This document shows, piece after piece, positions 1-6,336 of a DNA stretch of 8,205 nucleotides; positions within the stretch are counted from its first letter, which is position 1; every line of letters starts with the position of its first letter. The stretch is from positions 1-8,205 of the forward strand of contig JAGWRJ010000032.1 of assembly GCA_028869725.1 (NCBI GenBank), given 5' to 3'. A model generated the notes under the pieces. It had not been told where the DNA came from, made no database searches, and saw nothing but the letters and a program-made list of their open reading frames with translations. Position numbers and translations under genes: made by a program. The stretch comes from Alphaproteobacteria bacterium (GTDB lineage: Bacteria; Pseudomonadota; Alphaproteobacteria; Micropepsales; Micropepsaceae).

Positions 1-1275
1 CAGATGCTGTGGTTTGGCCCAGCCCATGGCGCCGCCGAGATAGCGTCCGCCGCTGCGCAACGGCACTGGCACCAGGGCGTCGGTGCCGTTGGTCATGCGC
101 GGACCGGCGAAACGGATCAGCACGCCACCTTGCTGCACGAAGCGCGCCACGTCCGCGTACGCATCCCCGGTGATGCGGCCGATGTCCGAAAGCACGAGCA
201 CTCCGACATGGCGCGAAAGTTCCTGTTCTATGGTGCCATGGCTGAGGTCGGCATAGGGCGAAAGTGCCCGCCTGAGATAATAGGCACCGGAGAGCAATGG
301 CGATCCGTTCTCGCTGCTGGTGGCGCCAACGATGCCGACCTTCTGAAAGCGGGAAGAGGTCGCAATGAGGTGTACTGCGCCTGCCGAGGCACGCCCGGCG
401 ATGGTGAGGCGGGCGATCCGGTTGCGTAGTTCCAGAGGCAGGTTGAGCGCTGTGACCGCAACACGGGCAGATGACGCAAAATGAAAGGGTGCGGCAGCAA
501 GACTGTCACCGTTCTTGTCGAGTGCCTCGATGAGGCCGGACTGGGCGCCGCCCGTCTTCGTCCGGCGCACACTGACGTGAAGGCCGGAGCCGACATTGGT
601 GACATCTCCAAATGCCAGCGGGCCATTGCCGGGACGATCACGGACGAGGTCGACACTGCCGATCCGTTCGAGGGCGTGGGCTACGGAGAGTGCATGGCCG
701 TGATCTAGATCGTCGCTGAGCCACAGGATCTGCGGACGCTGTGCAAAGTGGAGACGGGAAAGCGCGCGCACTGCTGTCTGCCGGTTGCCCAGGAATGGCT
801 GCGGCGCAAGTGCGCGCGCCACCCGTTCCGCGCTTGCTGCAGTCATGAAGGACGGACTCTGAGCGGCGCTGGAGCTGGTTGGAACGATGACGACGGGTGC
901 GTGGCGCGCGTCAGCGCGCGCGATTGCATCGGTCATCGCTGCGCGCCGTGCGCGCCAGGCGTGCGCTGCAGCCCAGTCATTGTCGACGAAGAGCACCAGT
1001 GGTCCCTTGCCGAAGGTTTTGGGCAGGCTGCCAAGGCGCGGCCCGGCCAGCGCAATGATGATGAGCGCGGCGGTAAAAAGGCGCAGGAGCAGGAGCCAGA
1101 CGGGGGTGCGGGCGGGGGTTTCTTCGGCGCTCGCAAGGCCAAGAAGCAGGCGCAAGGGTGGAAAGATTTCACGGCGTGGTGCCGGCGGTGTCACGCGCAG
1201 CAAAAACCAGATCGCGGGCAGAACGAGGAGCGCGACGAGAATGAGCGGTGCACCAAAACTGAGTGCGCCCATCAT
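1..1275 (-). CDS. BatA-like / DUF4159-type membrane protein, N-terminal part (C-terminus beyond window)
   Basis: A reading frame on the minus strand starts at ATG 1275-1273 and stays open for 425 codons to base 1. It begins like the BatA/aerotolerance-regulator N-terminal domain: a hydrophobic helix at about residues 6-26, an FPPLRLL-like cytoplasmic stretch, and a second helix at about 59-77. A vWA-like strand follows (VLFVDNDWAAAHAW, about 95-107), where the metal-site DxSxS of true vWA domains is absent. Residues about 300-390 (VGVLVLSD, then FVQQGGVLIRF) resemble the glutamine-amidotransferase-like fold of large DUF4159 proteins; those run to roughly 900 residues, so the DUF4159 domain itself would lie outside. 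The start overlaps the DUF58 stop as ATGA. A second ATG (1272-1270) follows at once and sits better behind the GAAGGGG at 1284-1278. The family assignment comes from layout and memory. The function is unknown, probably as membrane partner of the MoxR/DUF58 pair. Confidence 0.8.
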   Translation of the reverse strand, partial: MMGALSFGAPLILVALLVLPAIWFLLRVTPPAPRREIFPPLRLLLGLASAEETPARTPVWLLLLRLFTAALIIIALAGPRLGSLPKTFGKGPLVLFVDNDWAAAHAWRARRAAMTDAIARADARHAPVVIVPTSSSAAQSPSFMTAASAERVARALAPQPFLGNRQTAVRALSRLHFAQRPQILWLSDDLDHGHALSVAHALERIGSVDLVRDRPGNGPLAFGDVTNVGSGLHVSVRRTKTGGAQSGLIEALDKNGDSLAAAPFHFASSARVAVTALNLPLELRNRIARLTIAGRASAGAVHLIATSSRFQKVGIVGATSSENGSPLLSGAYYLRRALSPYADLSHGTIEQELSRHVGVLVLSDIGRITGDAYADVARFVQQGGVLIRFAGPRMTNGTDALVPVPLRSGGRYLGGAMGWAKPQHL

Positions 1276-2183
1276 GTCCCCTTCATGCTGATGAGGTCGC
1301 CGCCGATATGGGCGTAAAGCGCAATGAGGGCCATCTGTGCCGGTCTGTCAGTGCGGTGGCGCAGATAGGTCCAGCCTTCTTTGCGCGCGAGATCGGCAAT
1401 GGCAGCACCGTGGGCGGCAAAGCGGGCCTGATAGGCGGGGCGGATGGTTTCGGCGCGGCCAAGAATCTGGCTGCCGTGATGTTGTGGTCCTTCAAAGCGG
1501 GTGCGACCGACATAGGGAAAATCCTCTTCGGCCGGATCAACGATGTGCACCATGTGGCCTGCCACACCGGCTGCCGTGAAGCGCTGCATCAGGCGGGCGA
1601 TGTCATCGATGGGCGCGAGGAAGTCACTGAACCAGACGAGCTGGGCATGGCGACGGATGGTGCTTTGGGGTGGCAAGGCGTCTGCCTTGAGATGCGCAAG
1701 GCCAAAGGCGATCCGGCGCAAAGCGGCCCGTCCGAGGCTTGGCTCGGCGTGTTCGCCCAGCAGCGCGATTTTTTCGCCGCCGCGGGCCAGAAGAGCGGCT
1801 AGTGCAAGCAGCAGCAGACTGGCGCGTTCGATTTTGGCGGTTGTGGCCCAGCGCGAGCAGAACTCCATGCTCGCAGAGCTGTCGCGCCAGAACCAGACAG
1901 CCTCTGCCGCTTCCCATTCGCGCTCACGCACGAACAGATGCTGTGAGCGTGCCGACTGCCGCCAGTCGATGGCGCTTGCCGCGTCATGGGGCTGGTAGCG
2001 GCGAAACTGCCAGAAGGTTTCGCCCATGCCTGCGCGGCGCCGTCCGTGGACGCCAAGACTGACTGTGGCAGCAAGACGTTCGGCGGCGACCAGGAGGGCC
2101 GGAAGGCCTGAGGCAAGCGCTTCGGCCTTTTCCTGCACGACATCGTAGGAAGAGCCTGTCGCCGTCAAAGAAGGCTCCGGCAC
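1272..2183 (-). CDS. DUF58 domain protein (MoxR partner, vWA-like)
   Basis: This 303-residue protein carries the DUF58 signature: HGRRRAGMGETFWQFRRY at about 46-63, followed by AIDW (71-74). A vWA-like motif DSSASM lies at 101-106, after a hydrophobic strand, and VWFSDF at about 183-188 forms a later strand. DUF58 proteins are almost always encoded next to MoxR ATPases and are thought to be their substrates or adaptors. I see no transmembrane helix beyond the moderately hydrophobic stretch at about 122-133. The start is GTG 2183-2181, overlapping the end of the MoxR gene by 19 bases. No Shine-Dalgarno is visible upstream, so translation may be coupled to MoxR. A GTG at codon 16 is a possible alternative start. 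The stop TGA overlaps the next gene's ATG. The family call is firm; the biological role is inferred. Confidence 0.9.
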   Translation of the reverse strand: MPEPSLTATGSSYDVVQEKAEALASGLPALLVAAERLAATVSLGVHGRRRAGMGETFWQFRRYQPHDAASAIDWRQSARSQHLFVREREWEAAEAVWFWRDSSASMEFCSRWATTAKIERASLLLLALAALLARGGEKIALLGEHAEPSLGRAALRRIAFGLAHLKADALPPQSTIRRHAQLVWFSDFLAPIDDIARLMQRFTAAGVAGHMVHIVDPAEEDFPYVGRTRFEGPQHHGSQILGRAETIRPAYQARFAAHGAAIADLARKEGWTYLRHRTDRPAQMALIALYAHIGGDLISMKGT

Positions 2184-3178
2184 AACCGATCAATGACGTC
2201 GGCGATGGTGGTACCATCGGCGCGCGCCGAAAAATTGAGCGCCATGCGATGGCGCAGGATGGGTGCGGCCAGTGCCGCGACATCGTCCGTAGACGGAGCA
2301 AAGCGGCCATCGAGCAGGGCGCGGGCGCGAACTGCAAGCATGAAGGCCTGGCTGGCGCGAGGTCCAGGTCCCCAGGAAATGAGCGCACCAAGCTTGGCAT
2401 CGCCGCCCCCGTCGGGGCGGGCGGCGCGTACGAGGCGCAGGATGGCATCGACGACCGTGTCGCCCACCGGCAGGTGGCGCACCAAGGTCTGCGCGGCGAG
2501 CAACTGGGCTGGCGAAAGGCTATGTTCGACCGCTGGCTCCTCGCCAAAGGTGGTGGCGAGCAGCATCTTTCGTTCGGCCGCTTCATCGGGATAGCCGACA
2601 TTAATCTGCAGCAGAAAGCGGTCGAGCTGGGCTTCGGGCAACGGATAGGTGCCCTCCTGTTCGAGCGGGTTCTGGGTGGCCAGGACGTGGAACGGACGCG
2701 GCAGATCGTAGCGGTTTCCGGCCACGCTCACGAAGCGCTCCTGCATCGCCTGCAAGAGCGCGCTCTGCGTGCGCGGACTGGCGCGATTGATTTCGTCGGC
2801 CATCAGCAGCTGTGTGAAGACCGGGCCTTTGAGAAAGCGGAAGCTGCGCTGTCCCTTTTCGGTTTCCTCGAGAACTTCGGAGCCGATGATGTCGGCGGGC
2901 ATCAGATCAGGCGTGAACTGGATACGCTTGAAGTCGAGACCGAGGGCAAGGCCCAGGGTTTCGACAAGGCGCGTCTTGGCAAGCCCCGGGACGCCGATGA
3001 GCAGGCCATGGCCGCCGGCAAGCAGGGTAATGAGCGTCTGCTCGATGACCTCGTCCTGTCCGAAGATCACCTTGGCGACGCTGGCACGCACGCGCGCGAG
3101 GCTGGCTGCGGCCTGTTCGGCCTGGGCGACGGCCGCGGCTTCATCCGCATCCGGCGCAATCATGTGGACATCATTCAT
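2165..3178 (-). CDS. MoxR-family AAA+ ATPase
   Basis: The 337-residue protein has a complete MoxR AAA+ core. Walker A is GVPGLAKT (62-69), Walker B is LLMADE (124-129) followed by INRA, sensor 1 is ATQNP (167-171), the LDRF arginine is near 187, and the sensor 2 region GPRASQ lies at about 272-277. This is the usual length and order for the family, and no catalytic residue is missing. MoxR proteins are cytoplasmic ATPases proposed to act as chaperones that insert cofactors into, or remodel, protein complexes, usually with DUF58 and vWA partners as found here. The start ATG 3178-3176 has GGAA at 3189-3186 on the minus strand, seven bases upstream. It is the first gene of the leftward operon and overlaps the DUF58 gene by 19 bases. 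Which complex it serves cannot be read from this window. Confidence 0.95.
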   Translation of the reverse strand: MNDVHMIAPDADEAAAVAQAEQAAASLARVRASVAKVIFGQDEVIEQTLITLLAGGHGLLIGVPGLAKTRLVETLGLALGLDFKRIQFTPDLMPADIIGSEVLEETEKGQRSFRFLKGPVFTQLLMADEINRASPRTQSALLQAMQERFVSVAGNRYDLPRPFHVLATQNPLEQEGTYPLPEAQLDRFLLQINVGYPDEAAERKMLLATTFGEEPAVEHSLSPAQLLAAQTLVRHLPVGDTVVDAILRLVRAARPDGGGDAKLGALISWGPGPRASQAFMLAVRARALLDGRFAPSTDDVAALAAPILRHRMALNFSARADGTTIADVIDRLCRSLL

Positions 3179-3414
3179 AGAAACGTTCCGTGTGGCGCAA
3201 AGAAGCAGTCGGCCGTCTGCGGTGCGTCTGTGAAGGCCATTGCCGGCCTCCTGCCGCCTCGCCTATCTTTCCATCAGGGCCCATCGGCGGGCCGCTATCT
3301 TGCACCCCCGTCCTGCGGGCGCAACCATCAAGGTGGGAGGGCGCGCGAAAAACCGGGCGTTGCGGGCTGCATCTTTGCGTGATCGTGCGCATGAAGGAGT
3401 TGTCGGATCAGATC
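3179..3414. promoter_or_regulatory. Divergent intergenic region between the MoxR and DUF1285 operons
   Basis: These 236 bases hold no convincing gene and separate two outward-facing operons, so promoters for both should lie here. I could not find a clear -35/-10 pair on either strand. Visible structure is a direct repeat CTATCTT (3263-3269 and 3295-3301, 32 bases apart) flanking a GGCCC/GGGCC inverted repeat (3278-3282 and 3289-3293, 6-base loop). The existence of promoters is inferred from gene orientation only. Confidence 0.5.
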
Positions 3415-3978
3415 ATGGCCGAATCGCGACCGGATTTTCCCATCGGCCTTGCCAGCCTGCTCAAGGACAGTGCACAGGCCCGCGACCTGCCCCCGGTGGA
3501 GCGTTGGCACCCCGCACATTGCGGCGACATCGATATCCGGATTGCCCGCGACGGCACCTGGTTTCACAACGGTACGCCGTTCGCGCGTCATGCTCTTGTA
3601 CGTCTGTTCTCGACCATCCTGCGCAAGGATCCGGACGGCTTCCATCTCGTCACGCCGGCCGAGAAGCTGCGCATCAAGGTGGAGGATGCGCCGTTTCTTG
3701 CTGTACTGCTGCGAAGCGAGGGCACGGGGCCCACGCAGCGGCTGATCTTTACCACCAATGTGGGCGATGAGGTCGAAGTGGATCCTGAGCATGCCATTCG
3801 CGTCGACGTTGATCCTGTCACGCAGGAGCCGTCCCCCTATGTGCATGTCCGTCGTGGCCTTGAGGCCAGGCTGTCCCGTTCGGTTTTCTACCAGCTGGTC
3901 GATCTTGCGCAGAGCGACCGACATGGCGTCCTAGGCGTCTACAGCAATGGTCATCGCTTCCTACTGGGGCAGGGCTGA
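3415..3978 (+). CDS. DUF1285 family protein
   Basis: The 187-residue soluble protein matches the alphaproteobacterial DUF1285 pattern. PPVERW at about 26-31 leads into HCGDIDIRIARDGTW (35-49) and GTPFARHALVRLFSTILR (53-70). LVTPAEKLRIKVEDAPFLAV (78-97), FTTNVGDEV (112-120) and a C-terminal YVHVRRGL (142-149) then follow. The family has a known fold but no established biochemical role. Two starts are possible. ATG 3415 gives the N-terminal length I recall for the family and has a perfect AAGGAG at 3394-3399, but with a long 15-base spacer. ATG 3391 adds eight residues and has no Shine-Dalgarno. The stop TGA shares one base with the next gene's ATG. It heads the operon that ends with the CCA-adding enzyme. 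Confidence 0.88.
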   Translation: MAESRPDFPIGLASLLKDSAQARDLPPVERWHPAHCGDIDIRIARDGTWFHNGTPFARHALVRLFSTILRKDPDGFHLVTPAEKLRIKVEDAPFLAVLLRSEGTGPTQRLIFTTNVGDEVEVDPEHAIRVDVDPVTQEPSPYVHVRRGLEARLSRSVFYQLVDLAQSDRHGVLGVYSNGHRFLLGQG

Positions 3979-4610
3979 TGGGTGCTCCTGATGCACCGTG
4001 GCCGGCGCGGATTGCGGCCGAAGGCGCCGATGTGCTTGCGCCCTATCTTCTTGACCGGCCCTCGGCGGGCGGGCGCGGTGATTTTGACCTCAACCCGGCG
4101 GCGCGGCCCGCGGAGCGAAGCCTGATGCCGGCTGCGGTCCTGATGCCGATCGTGCGCAGGGCCGAGCCGTCGGTTCTGTTTACCCGGCGCACGGCTCATC
4201 TGGCCCGCCATGCCGGACAGGTCAGTTTTCCGGGGGGGCGGGCATCGCCATCGGATGAGAATGAAGTGGCCACGGCTTTGCGCGAGACCCACGAGGAAAC
4301 CGGCATTGCCCCGTCGCATGTGCAGGTGGCAGGATTTCTGGACAGCTACGAAACCGGCACCGGCTTTACCATTACCCCGGTGGTCGGCGTTCTGGACGCG
4401 GACTTTGTCCTTAATCCCAATCCGGGCGAGGTTGACGAGGTCTTTGAAGTGCCGCTCGCATTTCTCCTCGACCTCAGCAATCGTGAGACCAAATCGGCGC
4501 AATGGGCGGGAAGTACGCGCCGGTTCTATTCCTATACCTATGGCCGGCACTATATTTGGGGCGCAACGGCGGGCATTCTCGCCGCGTTTGTTGAAAGGCT
4601 GGCGCTGTGA
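3978..4610 (+). CDS. Nudix hydrolase, CoA pyrophosphatase type (NudL/UPF0035-like)
   Basis: The 210-residue protein has the CoA-Nudix signature HLARHAGQVSFPGG at 74-87, running directly into a Nudix box at 86-110 that ends RETHEETGI. Glu103, Glu106 and Glu107 are the expected metal ligands. The downstream YETGTGFTITPVVG (124-137) and the C-terminal YIWGATAGIL (192-201) are also typical of E. coli NudL relatives. Such enzymes split CoA and its derivatives into 4'-phosphopantetheine and 3',5'-ADP; the exact substrate here is inferred. The length is normal. The ATG begins on the last base of the DUF1285 stop (TGATG), with a weak purine-rich stretch before it. The stop TGA overlaps the next gene's GTG by four bases, so the proteins are probably translated in a coupled way. 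Confidence 0.93.
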   Translation: MGAPDAPWPARIAAEGADVLAPYLLDRPSAGGRGDFDLNPAARPAERSLMPAAVLMPIVRRAEPSVLFTRRTAHLARHAGQVSFPGGRASPSDENEVATALRETHEETGIAPSHVQVAGFLDSYETGTGFTITPVVGVLDADFVLNPNPGEVDEVFEVPLAFLLDLSNRETKSAQWAGSTRRFYSYTYGRHYIWGATAGILAAFVERLAL

Positions 4611-4879
4611 TCCGGATGGTGCTTGAGCGCCTTGCTCTGTTTGCCCTGCCATTCGCGCTTTTTGCGGCCTATGTAGGGCTCGCCCGGCGTCCGGCAGGTT
4701 TATTGCGCGTGGATGCACGCTGGGTCTGGCTTGCGGCCAGCGGTCTTGTTCTCGTTATTCTCAGTTTTGTCTATGCCGGGCTGTGGGGCGGCGTGTCGAC
4801 GTCCGGACTTTATGTGCCTCCGGCCTATGTGCATGGGTATATCGTACCGGCGCACATTGCAGATGGTCGAAAGAAATGA
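4607..4879 (+). CDS. Small two-helix membrane protein, DUF6111-like
   Basis: The 90-residue protein has two hydrophobic segments, about 8-25 and 39-60, joined by a short Arg-rich loop (ARRPAG). Its C-terminal tail, YVPPAYVHGYIVPAHI, resembles the proline-rich ending I associate with DUF6111 proteins, which often lie between a CoA-Nudix gene and the CCA gene in alphaproteobacteria. It should sit in the inner membrane; no function is known. The start is GTG 4607-4609, overlapping the Nudix stop, with GAAAGG at 4593-4598 eight bases upstream. An ATG three codons further in is less well placed. The stop TGA overlaps the CCA gene's ATG by four bases. It is probably a real gene, given its exact fit between the two overlaps. 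The family name is less certain than the gene. Confidence 0.82.
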   Translation: MIRMVLERLALFALPFALFAAYVGLARRPAGLLRVDARWVWLAASGLVLVILSFVYAGLWGGVSTSGLYVPPAYVHGYIVPAHIADGRKK

Positions 4880-6030
4880 AGTCACACCTTGATCCCCGGC
4901 GCGAGGCATGGATGAGCCGGGCCGAGACGGTGCGCGTGTTTGCGGCTCTGAACGGAGAGGTGCGTTTTGTCGGAGGCTGCGTGCGCAATGCGCTTTTGGG
5001 CAGGGAGGTTGACGACATCGATCTGGCAACGCCTGTCGAGCCCGACGAGGTTCTTCGCCGTCTGGGCGAGGCTGGCATCAATGTCATTCCCACCGGGATC
5101 ACGCATGGTACGGTAACCGCGATTGTAGATCGCGCGCGCTATGAGATCACGACTTTGCGCTGCGATGTCGAAAGTGACGGCCGTCATGCCGTGGTTCGTT
5201 TCAGCCGCGACTGGCGTGCGGATGCAGACCGGCGCGATTTCACCATGAACGCGCTTTATGCCGATGCGCACGGCACGATCTATGATTATCACGATGGTCT
5301 TGCCGATCTGAAGGCCGGTCGCGTCCGTTTCATCGGTGCAGCGCAGGAGCGCATCCGTGAGGACTATCTGCGTATCCTCAGGCTCTTCAGATTCTACGCC
5401 TGGTATGGACAGAGCGAACCGGATCCTGCCGCGCTCGCGGCGGCGACAGAAGCGCGCGATGGTCTTCAGCGCCTGTCCGGCGAGCGCATCGCCAAGGAGA
5501 TGTTCAAACTTCTTGCCGCCGAGGACCCGCTGCCGGCGCTCAGACTGATGGGCGCCTGTGCGATCCTGCCGGAAATCCTGCCGGACGAACTCAACTTCGC
5601 CCGTCTGGAGCGGCTGGTCGCAGCCGATGCGGACTGCTTCTTCACCCCCGATCCGGTGCTGCGTCTGGCGGCGCTGATGCCAGATGAGGCGACATCTGCG
5701 ACCGCACTGGCGATGCGCTGGCGGTTGTCGAACGCGGAGCGGACGCGGCTTGAGGACCTGGCCGAGGGACGGGAGAAGATCGTCAGTTACCTGTCGATCC
5801 GCGAGATGCGCAAGTTGCTCTATCGCCTGGGCAAGGAACGCTTCATTGACCGTCTGCGTCTGCGCTGGGCGGAAGACCCCAAGGCATCGAACATGGTGGC
5901 CTGGCGGGCGCTTCTCGAAATGGCCCGCAGCTGGGAGCGTCCGCACTTTCCACTGAGCGGCCGAGACGTGATGGCGGCGGGGATCACCGCGGGCCCGAAA
6001 ATCGGCGAGGTCCTGGCCGAAGTCGAATAG
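4876..6030 (+). CDS. cca: CCA-adding enzyme (tRNA nucleotidyltransferase), apparently cut short by an in-frame TAG
   Basis: The enzyme adds or repairs the 3'-terminal CCA of tRNAs using CTP and ATP in the cytoplasm. From ATG 4876 the protein has 384 residues. The class II nucleotidyltransferase head is intact: GGCVRNALL at 33-41, the metal-binding Asp47 and Asp49 in DDIDLAT, RRDFTMNAL (119-127), EDYLRILRLFRF (162-173) and ERIAKE (203-208). A helical body and tail follow. The protein ends GEVLAEVE at a TAG. The next 25 codons stay in frame and look like the normal family tail (see 6031-6108), which would give the expected length of about 410. The start overlaps the preceding TGA as ATGA, behind a weak GAAAGA. 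ATG 4912 is a less likely start, since it would remove the conserved-looking N-terminal Trp region. All catalytic motifs precede the stop, so the shorter protein may work. Confidence 0.93.
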   Translation: MKSHLDPRREAWMSRAETVRVFAALNGEVRFVGGCVRNALLGREVDDIDLATPVEPDEVLRRLGEAGINVIPTGITHGTVTAIVDRARYEITTLRCDVESDGRHAVVRFSRDWRADADRRDFTMNALYADAHGTIYDYHDGLADLKAGRVRFIGAAQERIREDYLRILRLFRFYAWYGQSEPDPAALAAATEARDGLQRLSGERIAKEMFKLLAAEDPLPALRLMGACAILPEILPDELNFARLERLVAADADCFFTPDPVLRLAALMPDEATSATALAMRWRLSNAERTRLEDLAEGREKIVSYLSIREMRKLLYRLGKERFIDRLRLRWAEDPKASNMVAWRALLEMARSWERPHFPLSGRDVMAAGITAGPKIGEVLAEVE

Positions 6031-6108
6031 TGGTGGATCGATACCGACTTTACCGAGGATCCGTTTTCGCTCGCCGAACGGCTGAAGGCGGTGGTGCAGG
6101 CGCTCTAA
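6031..6108 (+). other. In-frame continuation of the CCA gene after the TAG (detached C-terminal tail)
   Basis: Directly after the TAG at 6028-6030, 25 codons in the same frame read WWIDTDF, then a helix-forming segment SLAERLKAVVQAL, and stop at TAA 6106-6108. Alphaproteobacterial CCA enzymes typically end with LLAEVE, one residue, WW, an acidic stretch, and an SLxxRL helix, so this is most likely the original tail. There is no separate start codon or ribosome binding site for it. A hairpin begins three bases after the TAA, which fits TAA as the ancestral gene end. Confidence 0.75.
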
Positions 6109-6110
6109 AG

Positions 6111-6140
6111 AGGGCGCGCGGGCTGGCGCTGCCGCGCCCT
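6111..6140 (+). terminator. GC-rich hairpin behind the CCA gene, no T-run
   Basis: AGGGCGCG (6111-6118) pairs perfectly with CGCGCCCT (6133-6140) around a 14-base loop. No T-tract follows. A second, loopless palindrome TGCCCGGGCA lies at 6140-6149. The hairpin may protect the mRNA 3' end or help termination, but it is not a standard intrinsic terminator. Confidence 0.4.
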
Positions 6141-6164
6141 GCCCGGGCACAGCACCTTTGGCAC

Positions 6165-6215
6165 CTAAAAATGACGGAAATTTTAGTAAATTGAGAGCTC
6201 GTGAACATATTTTAG
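6165..6215. repeat. AT-rich TTTTAG repeat cluster, possible operator
   Basis: ATTTTAG occurs at 6180-6186 and again at 6209-6215, 29 bases apart, close to three helical turns. An inverted partner CTAAAA lies at 6165-6170, forming a 6-bp dyad with TTTTAG at 6181-6186. The cluster lies about 120-170 bases before the protease start codon. Binding of a regulator is only inferred. Confidence 0.35.
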
Positions 6216-6274
6216 CGAGACAAATGCCCGTGAGCAGGGTCCACTGGGGCCATTCGATCCTTATATGGCTTGGA

Positions 6275-6309
6275 GCGGACAGGCAGAGCTCGGCGCCTCA
6301 GCTGTCCGC
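6275..6309 (+). other. Leader hairpin upstream of the protease gene
   Basis: GCGGACAG (6275-6282) and CTGTCCGC (6302-6309) form a perfect 8-bp stem around 19 bases, within which GAG (6286-6288) and CTC (6297-6299) can add three more pairs. It ends 27 bases before the ATG. No T-run follows directly, so it is not an attenuator by itself. Confidence 0.45.
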
Positions 6310-6324
6310 CCACTCGAGGAACTG

Positions 6325-6330
6325 AAGGAG
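6325..6330 (+). promoter_or_regulatory. Ribosome binding site that fixes the protease start
   Basis: A perfect AAGGAG is separated by six T residues from ATG 6337. This selects 6337 over the in-frame ATG at 6265, which would add 24 residues without signal-peptide character in front of an obvious signal sequence. Confidence 0.9.
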
Positions 6331-6336
6331 TTTTTT

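Larger units (their letters stand above)
6109..6336 (+). promoter_or_regulatory. Leader and promoter region of the Do-type protease gene
   Basis: These 228 bases hold no gene. They contain the hairpin after the CCA gene, an AT-rich patch (about 6164-6220) unlike its GC-rich surroundings, a -10-like CTTATAT (6260-6266), an 8-bp inverted repeat (6275-6282 with 6302-6309), and the ribosome binding site. A promoter for the protease gene should lie here. The CTTATAT resembles the -10 of alphaproteobacterial heat-shock (RpoH) promoters, but I find no CTTG 17-18 bases upstream, so the sigma factor stays open. Confidence 0.5.

Noticed and set aside
748..1317. Plus-strand frames in the left 1.3 kb that might look like short genes
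   Set aside because: The minus strand is continuously open here and encodes a coherent two-helix membrane protein joined by an ATGA overlap to DUF58.
2249..3382. A 377-codon plus-strand frame opposite the MoxR gene
   Set aside because: It mirrors the MoxR frame and has no domain or convincing start signal; the minus strand carries all AAA+ motifs.
4912..4914. Alternative CCA start at codon 13
   Set aside because: The ATGA overlap at 4876 and the family-like N-terminal segment favour the upstream start, although GCGAGG does precede 4912.
6140..6149. Palindrome TGCCCGGGCA as an operator or terminator
   Set aside because: It is a short, loopless GC palindrome with no T-run, not unusual in GC-rich DNA.
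4882..6150. A 422-codon open frame on the minus strand opposite the CCA gene
   Set aside because: It is exactly antisense to a gene with clear catalytic motifs, its product shows no recognisable domain, and long antisense frames are expected from GC-rich codon use.
6265..6336. Upstream in-frame ATG as start of the Do protease
   Set aside because: It has no ribosome binding site, and it would bury the signal peptide behind 24 non-hydrophobic residues; ATG 6337 has a perfect AAGGAG.
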